Source: Flavobacteriales bacterium (GTDB taxonomy: Bacteria; Bacteroidota; Bacteroidia; Flavobacteriales; Flavobacteriaceae). Taken from it: a stretch of DNA of 27,506 nt. The translations under genes and the position numbers were made by a program. Where the stretch lies: the NCBI GenBank assembly GCA_015494775.1, contig WGAP01000210.1, positions 1 to 27,506 on the forward strand. The letters run 5' to 3'. Under the pieces are notes generated by a model that worked only from the letters and a program-made list of their open reading frames with translations, made no database searches and was not told the origin of the DNA. Positions 1-6,643 of the stretch are shown piece after piece (position 1 is the stretch's first letter; every line of letters begins with the position of its first letter).

Positions 1-10
1 AACTAAGGAA

Positions 11-86
11 GAAAGAAGGTAAGAAAAATTTCTCCGCCACGGTATCGTTAAACGTACCTAGTCGACCAGGGTTCTTACCTTCTTTC
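11..86. repeat. Stem-loop with 15-bp perfect arms, function unknown
   Basis: Positions 11-25 (GAAAGAAGGTAAGAA) are the exact reverse complement of 72-86, enclosing a 46-base loop. No open reading frame or known RNA family is recognised here. It could be the end of a structured RNA, a long terminator, or the terminal repeat of an element that begins outside the window. The left edge of the window prevents a decision. Confidence 0.45.
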
Positions 87-140
87 CCTTTTGTTTCGGA
101 TGTAAACAAAATTATAAAATTTTTCATGCTGCAAACATAC

Positions 141-290
141 GAGGCGACCGGCGGAAGCCCCACGCACGGGCGGGCGCGGGCGCGCGGGACGCACGCCCGC
201 GCAAAAAACCGGCATTTGCCGAGCCGCATTTGAGCGGACAGCCCGGTCCCGACATCGCGCAAGCGATGTGCGGGAGGCGCCCAAAAAAAT
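141..290 (+). repeat. Interspersed modular repeat, copy A (5' block missing)
   Basis: Positions 141-187 are identical to 18857-18903 (47 bases). They carry a GC-rich hairpin with arms 174-185 and 191-202. The middle block AGCGGACAGCCCGG follows at about 232-245, then a hairpin with a GCAA loop (about 248-273), then GGCGCCC and an A-run (276-289). The conserved GCGCCAGGG 5' block seen in the other copies is absent, so this copy looks truncated or replaced at its left end. It lies just downstream of serC and merges with the serC terminator. Apparent small ORFs here are by-products of the GC-rich hairpin. Confidence 0.6.
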
Positions 291-313
291 AAAAAACCGC
301 CCCCAAGGAGCGG
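285..313 (-). terminator. Rho-independent terminator of serC
   Basis: Read on the minus strand, CCGCTCC and GGGGCGG form a short GC-rich stem (297-313) followed by a T-rich run (TTTTTTATTTTTTT), starting about 24 bases after the serC stop codon. Both the hairpin and the U-tract are visible directly. Confidence 0.8.
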
Positions 314-336
314 TCGTTATGCTACAAATTCGTTTT

Positions 337-1398
337 TCAGGCCTTTCGTTCCAATTCGCGCATCACGTCCACCAGCACCCGGACGCTTTCGATGGGTAGC
401 GCGTTGTAGAGCGAGGCGCGGTAACCGCCCACACTGCGGTGGCCTTTGAGCCCCACAATGCCGGCATCCTGCCACATCCGGTCGAAACGTTCTTGCAGGC
501 CTTCGTCGGACAGCACAAAGGTTACGTTCATGCGGCTGCGGTCGGGCTTGTCCACCAAGGGAACAAAAAGCGGATTGCGGTCCAGCTCGTCGTAGAGCAA
601 GCGGGCTTTGGCTTCGTTCCGTTCTTCCATGGCCTTGATGCCGCCCTGCCGCTTGACCCATTCCAGGGTAAGCATGACCACAAACACCGAAAAAGCCGGC
701 GGCGTGTTGAACATGCTGCCTTTGGCAATGTGGGTGCGGTAGTCCATCATGGTGGGAATTTCGCGACCCGTTTTGCCCAGCAGGGATTTGCGCACGGCCA
801 CCAAGGTGGCACCGGCCGGGCCCATATTTTTTTGCGCACCGGCATAAATCAGCCCGAAACGGTTGAAATCCATCCGGCGGCTGAAAATGTCGGAACTCAT
901 GTCCGCTACAATGGGAACGGGACTTTCGGGAATGTTGTGCATCTGCGTTCCGTAGATGGTATTGTTGGTGGTGATGTGGAAATAATCGGCATCGGCGGGG
1001 ATGTCGTAATCCTTGGGAATGTAGCGGTATTGCCGGTCGGCCGACGAAGCCACCACTTCCGTTTGCCCGAAATAGCGGGTTTCCTTGATGGCCTTGCCGG
1101 CCCAAGTGCCCGTATCCAAATAGGCCGCCTTGGTGCGCATCAGGTTGTAGGGTATTTGCAGGAATTGCATACTGGCTCCGCCCTGCAAATACAATACTTC
1201 GAAATCATCGTCAAGGCCCATTAGTTCCTTGGCCAACGCACGGGCTTTTTCCATTACGGCCACATATTCCTTGCTCCTGTGCGATACCGAAAGCACCGAA
1301 ACGCCCGTGCCGGCAAAATCATCGATGGCGGCTTTGGCTTGCCGGTAAACTTCGTCGGGCAAAATGCTGGGACCGGCGTAAAAATTGTGTTTTTTCAT
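337..1398 (-). CDS. serC: Phosphoserine aminotransferase
   Basis: This protein of 353 residues should convert 3-phosphohydroxypyruvate and glutamate to phosphoserine and 2-oxoglutarate, the second step of serine synthesis, in the cytoplasm. It is a class V PLP aminotransferase. The N-terminus has the family's NFYAGPSILP motif. SVSHRSKEY (37-45) and LQGGAS (71-76) are typical phosphate and cofactor contacts. The PLP lysine is expected at K190 in AGAQKN. Length is normal for the family (about 350-360). The start codon lies 22 bases after the stop of the upstream PLP enzyme gene, so the two are probably co-transcribed, linking serine supply to sulfur amino-acid metabolism. A terminator follows at 285-313. 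Confidence 0.96.
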   Translation of the reverse strand: MKKHNFYAGPSILPDEVYRQAKAAIDDFAGTGVSVLSVSHRSKEYVAVMEKARALAKELMGLDDDFEVLYLQGGASMQFLQIPYNLMRTKAAYLDTGTWAGKAIKETRYFGQTEVVASSADRQYRYIPKDYDIPADADYFHITTNNTIYGTQMHNIPESPVPIVADMSSDIFSRRMDFNRFGLIYAGAQKNMGPAGATLVAVRKSLLGKTGREIPTMMDYRTHIAKGSMFNTPPAFSVFVVMLTLEWVKRQGGIKAMEERNEAKARLLYDELDRNPLFVPLVDKPDRSRMNVTFVLSDEGLQERFDRMWQDAGIVGLKGHRSVGGYRASLYNALPIESVRVLVDVMRELERKA

Positions 1399-1420
1399 CG
1401 TTTTTTATTGATAGACAAAA

Positions 1421-2602
1421 TTAGATTTTTTCCAATGCTTGTTCCAAATCGGCCAGGATGTCTTCCGCATCTTCGATGCCCACCGAAAAACGAATCAATT
1501 CGTCGGAAATGCCGGCTTGTTCACGCGCTTCGGGCGTCAGGCCGGCGTGGGTCATGGATGCCGGATGCTGAATCAGCGTTTCCACACCGCCCAGCGACAC
1601 AGCCAATTTGGCCAGCCGGACACTGTCCATCAACTTTTTGCCCGCTTGCAGGCCGCCTTTGACGCCGAAACTCATCATGGAACCGGGACCGTGCATTTGG
1701 CGTTCGGCCAATTCATGTTGCGGATGGGATTTAAGTCCGGGATAGCGCACCCATTCCACCTTGGGATGCTGTTCGAGCCACCGGGCTATGGTTTGTGCGT
1801 TTTCCTGGGCTTTCAACACGCGCAACGACAAGGTTTTGGCCCCGCGATAGACCAAATAGGCCTGATGCGGGTCCATATTGGCACCGAAATAGGCCAAAGT
1901 TTTGTGCAAGCGCTTGAAGGTTTCCCTGTCTTTGACAATCAAGGCGCCACCCACCATGTCGGCGTGCCCGTTGATGAATTTGGTCAGGGAATGCAACACG
2001 ATGTCGGCGCCCAAATCCAGGGGATTTTGCAAAACGGGACTGGCAAAGGTGTTGTCCACCGCCACCGGAATGCCGTATTGATGTGCAATGGCTGCCACCT
2101 GCTCTATATCGGTCAATTTAATGGTGGGATTGGTGGGCGTTTCCAGGTATATCAGTTTGGTATTGTTGGCAATGGCGCGTTCCACGGCAAAGGGGTCGGA
2201 GGTGTCGATAAAGGTAGCCGCCACGCCGAAACGCGCAAAGTAGGTTTCCAAAATACCCCGCGAGGGCCCGTAAACGGCCGCCGTGCTGACAATATGGTCG
2301 CCCTGACCCAGGAAGGTGGCAAACAAGGCCGACACCGCACCCATACCCGAGGCAAAGGCCAAGGCATCTTCACCGTTTTCCAAGGCCGCCAATTTTTTTT
2401 CGAGCGAGCGGACGGTAGGATTGCCGATGCGCGTATAAATAAAGCCCCCTTCTTCTCCGGCAAAAAGCCGCGCGCCGTGTTCGGCGTTGCGAAATTCAAA
2501 GGTGGATGTTTGATAAATGGGCGTAACTACGGCCCCGAATTGGTCTTTGAAATCACCCGCATGAACGGCCCGGGTGTCGAAGCCGGATTTATTGTTTTCC
2601 AT
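1421..2602 (-). CDS. Cys/Met metabolism PLP-dependent enzyme (cystathionine gamma-synthase / methionine gamma-lyase type)
   Basis: The protein has 393 residues, normal for the trans-sulfuration family. It has GxxFxYTRIGNPT near 52-63, the cofactor-binding VYGPSRG around 110-116, DNTFASP at 183-189, and the Schiff-base lysine at K208 in SLTKFINGHAD. It acts on homocysteine, cystathionine or methionine-type substrates in the cytoplasm. The exact reaction cannot be fixed from sequence. The active-site cysteine typical of dedicated methionine gamma-lyases (YGCT) is replaced here by YGPS, so cystathionine gamma-synthase, cystathionine gamma-lyase and O-acetylhomoserine sulfhydrylase all remain open. 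It is first in a likely two-gene unit with serC, with a candidate promoter at 2621-2651. Confidence 0.88.
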   Translation of the reverse strand: MENNKSGFDTRAVHAGDFKDQFGAVVTPIYQTSTFEFRNAEHGARLFAGEEGGFIYTRIGNPTVRSLEKKLAALENGEDALAFASGMGAVSALFATFLGQGDHIVSTAAVYGPSRGILETYFARFGVAATFIDTSDPFAVERAIANNTKLIYLETPTNPTIKLTDIEQVAAIAHQYGIPVAVDNTFASPVLQNPLDLGADIVLHSLTKFINGHADMVGGALIVKDRETFKRLHKTLAYFGANMDPHQAYLVYRGAKTLSLRVLKAQENAQTIARWLEQHPKVEWVRYPGLKSHPQHELAERQMHGPGSMMSFGVKGGLQAGKKLMDSVRLAKLAVSLGGVETLIQHPASMTHAGLTPEAREQAGISDELIRFSVGIEDAEDILADLEQALEKI

Positions 2603-2620
2603 GGCGATTTATTTTTTGTC

Positions 2621-2651
2621 CCAAGATAGTTTTTCCCGTGCATATCGCCAA
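2621..2651 (-). promoter_or_regulatory. Candidate Bacteroidota promoter for the PLP enzyme/serC unit
   Basis: On the minus strand TTG (2649-2651) is followed after 20 bases by TATCTTGG (2621-2628), close to the Bacteroidota -7 consensus TAnnTTTG with one T missing. Transcription would begin roughly 10-15 bases upstream of the start codon at 2602. Confidence 0.45.
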
Positions 2652-2760
2652 GGATTTCGGGTGGAATTTTGGTTTTTTCATCTCCGATTGATTGTATTCA
2701 TAAAGGACACAATAAAAGGGGGCATCTTCCCATTGGACAATCCTCAAAAACGATAATCGA

Positions 2761-3498
2761 TTACTTTCGCCTTTCCATTTTATTCCAAAATTCCTTCCTA
2801 TTGGGCCGGGTCAAGGGGATTTGGTCGCCATTGGTCAATTCCAAAAAACCTTTGTGCAAATAAGTTTCCACATAATCCAAGTTGACAATATGCGAACGAT
2901 GCGTTTTGACAAAATGATCTTCCGGCAACATTTCATGAAATTTTCCAAGTGAATACGAACTGATAAAATCATTACCGTTTTCACAAACAATACGAGTATA
3001 TCCGGCCGAACCTTCGAGCCGAACAATTTTATCGACACGGATAAATTTTATACCTTCGGTAAGCGGAACGGACAGAAGTTTATCATTGCTACTCAAATAA
3101 TTCAGTAAATCGGTGTTGTGTTTCGCCGAACTTTTGGACTCAATATTTTTAAGCGCATTTTTTATGGCGTTATTCAATTCATTTTCATCTATGGGTTTAA
3201 GCACATAGCCCACGGCGGCGTGTCGCAGGGCATCCAAAGCAAATTCGTCATAGGCGGTAACAAAAATTACTTCGAACGAAGGTTCTCCCACAGCTTCCAA
3301 CCATTCGAAACCGTTCATGCCCGGCATGGCAATATCCAAAAAAACCAAATCGGGTTGTACATGCGGCCATTCGAGTAATGCCTGTGCCGGATTAATGTAC
3401 TTTTGGGCAATTTTAATTTGTGGAAATAATTTTTCCACTTTTGATGACAAGATTTCCAATGCTTTGGGTTCGTCGTCAATGATGATAGCTTTGATCAT
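2761..3498 (-). CDS. LytTR-family response regulator
   Basis: The protein has 245 residues. Residues 1-120 form a CheY-like receiver with acidic pocket D8-D9-E10, phospho-acceptor D55 (FLDIAMPG) and conserved K101. Residues about 145-243 form a LytTR DNA-binding domain, with the typical LEGSAGYTRI, FVKTHRSHIVNL and LTNGDQIPLTR stretches. It is a cytoplasmic transcription regulator. The gene overlaps the end of the upstream sensor kinase gene by 23 bases, so the pair is translationally coupled and forms a cognate two-component system. Regulated genes are unknown. The divergent fibre gene at 6644 is the nearest candidate. A TAATCGATTA palindrome overlaps the stop codon (2754-2763), but I see no strong terminator. 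Confidence 0.93.
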   Translation of the reverse strand: MIKAIIIDDEPKALEILSSKVEKLFPQIKIAQKYINPAQALLEWPHVQPDLVFLDIAMPGMNGFEWLEAVGEPSFEVIFVTAYDEFALDALRHAAVGYVLKPIDENELNNAIKNALKNIESKSSAKHNTDLLNYLSSNDKLLSVPLTEGIKFIRVDKIVRLEGSAGYTRIVCENGNDFISSYSLGKFHEMLPEDHFVKTHRSHIVNLDYVETYLHKGFLELTNGDQIPLTRPNRKEFWNKMERRK

Positions 3499-6304
3499 AG
3501 GGCTCGATTTTTAGGGTAACGATGGTATTGTAGGATTCGTTTTCGTTTTGTGTTCGGTCATGCATTTGCATGCTGATTTGCCATTTTCCGCTCCTGTTGA
3601 TAAGGTCGATACGCCCCTGCAAGATGCGTGTGGCGTGTGAAAGATGCTTTCCGGGCGTGTGTTTTTTCATCGCTGCGGCCCGTTTGAGGCCAATACCGTC
3701 ATCTTTTACACGTATGACCAATCCTTTGGGGCCCGATTTGCGTATTTCCACACAAACATGGCCTTTACCTTGTTTGTGAAACAATCCGTGCTGCAAGGCG
3801 TTTTCCACCAATGGTTGCAACAGCATGGAAGGAATTTTTTCTTTCATCGAAACATCGGGAGAAATATCCATGCAATATGATAATCGATCTTTGAAACGGA
3901 GTTTTTCCACTTCCAGATAATCGGTTATAAATTGTATTTCCTTTTCCAAGCTTACGGTTTTAACGGCCGAAAGTTCAAATATTTTTCGTACCAAATGGGA
4001 AAACCGTACCAAATATTTTTCCGATAATCGATATTCCTTTTTTTCGATATGATATAAAATACCGTTGAGGGCATTGAAAATAAAATGCGGGTTCATGCGA
4101 CTACGTAAAGCGGCCAATTCGGCCTCGGCCCATTGTTTTTCGCGAATCAATTGTTCGTGTTTGCGCTGTAAACGTTTTTTTCTGATCCAACTGCCCGTAA
4201 AAAGTAGCAAAAAAGTTAATAAGGTTACAAATAACAAGCGAGCTGTGGTTGTTTGCCACCACAATGGCAAGATACTAAATTCATACTTCAATTTTTTTCG
4301 GATCCCATCAGGTGCCAATGCGTTTAGCTCGAATTGATAGTTACCCGGAGCCAGGCGCTCGAAACTGACTTCATGTGAAGTGGCGCGATGCCACTTCCCG
4401 TTGGGCATCATCCGGTAGTACAGTTGAACATAACCGGGATGCATAAAATCCACCATGCCGAACCCGATTCGCAACCGGCTTTTCGGCCGAAACTTCCATT
4501 TATTTTGCTTGCGTTGATGTCCGCCGTATTCAATAAAACGTAAGTAAAGATGTTCCAATTCACGAGACGGTTTCATTCGTACGGGAAACCGGACAATGCC
4601 ATTGTAGGACGCGACCCAGACATTAAGACTGTCGAAAACAATACCCGTAACCTGTTCCGACATAAGCCCGTGCATTTTGTGAAATCCGTACAGGAAACGG
4701 TAACTATCGTTTTCATTACGGGCAAACACCAGTAACCCTTTTTCTCCTCCTATCCAAAGCTTGCCTTCCGGGTCAAAGGCCATAACGCCAATAGGACCCC
4801 TCAAACCTTCCACTTTCAATTCATGCAAAATACCCGAAGGATTGATTCGGTATATTTTTCCGTTTTCGGTGAGTACATATGTATCTTTCTTCCAAACCGA
4901 AATATCTTTGATCGGTGTTTTTGACAATTGGTGAGCAAAGACAGGAGAAAATTTATCTTCTTCAATTCGAAATAATCCCCGGTTTGTGGCGGCTAATAAA
5001 CCCACCGGTGTATTACAAAATTGAACAACATTTGATAATGAAAGCGTATCTTCGATTTGCAAAAATTTATTCGTTTTTATCAAAAAGGATTTGATGGAAA
5101 AATATAGCTTTTGCGTATTAGCAATTCCATTGGTTCCGAACCAATTGTCGAACCATACCCAACCGCTTCCGGTGCGAATATATATTCCGGTGCCACCCAA
5201 AACATACATGGAATTTTCCGGCCCGGGAAAAATATTATAGACATAAGCTTTATAATCCAAAACTTTATCGAACTTGGACGATACGGAGTTCCACCGATAA
5301 ACTCCGTCATCTAAAATGTGTACAAATATTTCGTTGCCAATTTTCTTTACAAAATGTACCTTTCGGTTTTTTAGAAACCGCGCTAAACCGTGTTGGGTTT
5401 TCGGGAAGAACCATAATCCATTCCCGAAGGTGTAAACCCAAAAATTTCCTTGGCGGTCTTTAAAAACACCATGGGCTTCATTGACCTTTTCAAATCTTTT
5501 CCAATCCTTTATGTTCCCGTTTTTATCGGTGAGCAACCAAGCGTTTCCTTCCGTCCATTGCAAACCGATTTGACTTGGAATGGCCCGCGGAAAATTTTTG
5601 AACAAAGTGTCGATTTTTATTGCTTTGGCATATAAGCTGTCCAAACGAACTATGGCCAATTTTTGATGATCACTCAACGTAAAAATATCTTTCGAAACTT
5701 GGTTTACAAATAAATACCTACCGGAAATTTTTATGTTTAACCTAACCTTATCACCATCCCGGGTAATTAAAAACCACCTGTCGATCTGCTGTTCGTCACG
5801 CCCTATTCCCAAGAAGCGCGGATGTAATACTTGATAATATGCTTCATTCGAATGCCGCTTGCTTATTGTCCATGCTTTTCCCGTCCAAAAATAATATTTC
5901 CCGTTGGCGTTTCTAAAACCGATGGTAGAGTCGGATACATTGTAGTACAGGGGATTGAAATTTTGACGGTCCTTTGCACGGAAGCCATATACACTGTCGT
6001 TCCTGATAAAACCCAGCTCTGCGGCATTGGTGATATACCATAAACGATTTCGGGTATCCAACGCCATTTCCCATACATCATTAACCGGCATTCCGTTGGA
6101 GGTATTGAATACCTTGAACCGAACTCCGTCAAAACGCACCAGGCCGTTGTCGGTGGCTATCCAAATAAATCCGGTGGAATCCTGCAATACTTTGTAAATA
6201 CGATTGCTCGGCAAGCCGTCCTCAATGGTAAAATGGCGGAAACCCTGGCCGCGAAGGGACAAGGTTACCAAACAAAAGCCGAGAAATATTAAGCGTTGAA
6301 TCAC
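3476..6304 (-). CDS. Sensor histidine kinase with periplasmic propeller (Reg_prop/YYY type)
   Basis: The protein has 942 residues. A signal peptide (about 1-20) is followed by a large periplasmic region. It starts with the typical FRHFTIEDGLPSNRIYKVLQD blade motif and contains repeated propeller blades such as FIWIATDNGLVRFDG and KLWIGGEKGLLVF. A Y_Y_Y-like immunoglobulin fold precedes a single membrane segment at about 687-707. A coiled linker leads to a His_kinase domain with MNPHFIFNALNG (phospho-acceptor H740) and an HATPase with LLQPLVENALQHG and DDGIG. The later glycine box is weak (TPGKHLSHA). It likely senses an extracytoplasmic ligand and phosphorylates the overlapping LytTR regulator. 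Unlike classic HTCS regulators, kinase and regulator are separate proteins. A possible -7 element (TATTTTTG, 6309-6316, minus strand) sits only four bases before the start. Confidence 0.93.
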   Translation of the reverse strand: MIQRLIFLGFCLVTLSLRGQGFRHFTIEDGLPSNRIYKVLQDSTGFIWIATDNGLVRFDGVRFKVFNTSNGMPVNDVWEMALDTRNRLWYITNAAELGFIRNDSVYGFRAKDRQNFNPLYYNVSDSTIGFRNANGKYYFWTGKAWTISKRHSNEAYYQVLHPRFLGIGRDEQQIDRWFLITRDGDKVRLNIKISGRYLFVNQVSKDIFTLSDHQKLAIVRLDSLYAKAIKIDTLFKNFPRAIPSQIGLQWTEGNAWLLTDKNGNIKDWKRFEKVNEAHGVFKDRQGNFWVYTFGNGLWFFPKTQHGLARFLKNRKVHFVKKIGNEIFVHILDDGVYRWNSVSSKFDKVLDYKAYVYNIFPGPENSMYVLGGTGIYIRTGSGWVWFDNWFGTNGIANTQKLYFSIKSFLIKTNKFLQIEDTLSLSNVVQFCNTPVGLLAATNRGLFRIEEDKFSPVFAHQLSKTPIKDISVWKKDTYVLTENGKIYRINPSGILHELKVEGLRGPIGVMAFDPEGKLWIGGEKGLLVFARNENDSYRFLYGFHKMHGLMSEQVTGIVFDSLNVWVASYNGIVRFPVRMKPSRELEHLYLRFIEYGGHQRKQNKWKFRPKSRLRIGFGMVDFMHPGYVQLYYRMMPNGKWHRATSHEVSFERLAPGNYQFELNALAPDGIRKKLKYEFSILPLWWQTTTARLLFVTLLTFLLLFTGSWIRKKRLQRKHEQLIREKQWAEAELAALRSRMNPHFIFNALNGILYHIEKKEYRLSEKYLVRFSHLVRKIFELSAVKTVSLEKEIQFITDYLEVEKLRFKDRLSYCMDISPDVSMKEKIPSMLLQPLVENALQHGLFHKQGKGHVCVEIRKSGPKGLVIRVKDDGIGLKRAAAMKKHTPGKHLSHATRILQGRIDLINRSGKWQISMQMHDRTQNENESYNTIVTLKIEPYDQSYHH

Positions 6305-6445
6305 AAACCAAAAATAGCAAAAAAATAAACTTATGTTACCCAGAAGTGTAATGTTTATCCTGAACAGGTGATGTATTTTAAATTATTCCTGCGATGGATA
6401 GGTTAATGTTTTGAATGCGTTGATGGAGCATTGCGACGACCAAAG

Positions 6446-6467
6446 GTTATAAAATATATTTTTTAAC
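6446..6467. promoter_or_regulatory. 22-bp near-perfect AT palindrome in a divergent intergenic region
   Basis: Positions 6446-6456 pair with 6457-6467 at ten of eleven positions, centred on AAAATATATTTT. It lies in the 339-base region between the kinase gene (minus strand, start 6304) and the fibre gene (plus strand, start 6644). It may be a regulator-binding site or simply AT-rich promoter DNA. No other gene-like content is seen in 6305-6600. Confidence 0.35.
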
Positions 6468-6605
6468 AAAAAAATAAGGAAAATTCGGCTCGTCCGGAAT
6501 GGCTTTTATCGAATCAAAAACAGTGTTCGTGTATCCAAAAGCAAGCTTGGTAAGAAAATCCTGCCATCCGGTTTTTCGGGCACGGAATATGATGTAGTTT
6601 TGACA

Positions 6606-6637
6606 TTGTAAACCAATTGTTTACACCATTAAATTTG
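6606..6637 (+). promoter_or_regulatory. Promoter of the fibre gene with operator-like inverted repeat
   Basis: TTG (6606-6608), 21 bases, then a perfect -7 element TAAATTTG (6630-6637) match the Bacteroidota promoter form. The spacer contains GTAAAC-N5-GTTTAC (6608-6624), a 17-bp inverted repeat where a repressor or activator could bind. The -7 element ends six bases before the ATG at 6644, so the transcript should be leaderless or nearly so. This also rules out the more upstream in-frame ATG at 6617. Confidence 0.6.
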
Positions 6638-6643
6638 ATGATT

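Noticed and set aside
1439..2629. 396-codon open frame opposite the PLP enzyme gene
   Set aside because: Same register effect as above. The minus-strand protein has all family motifs.
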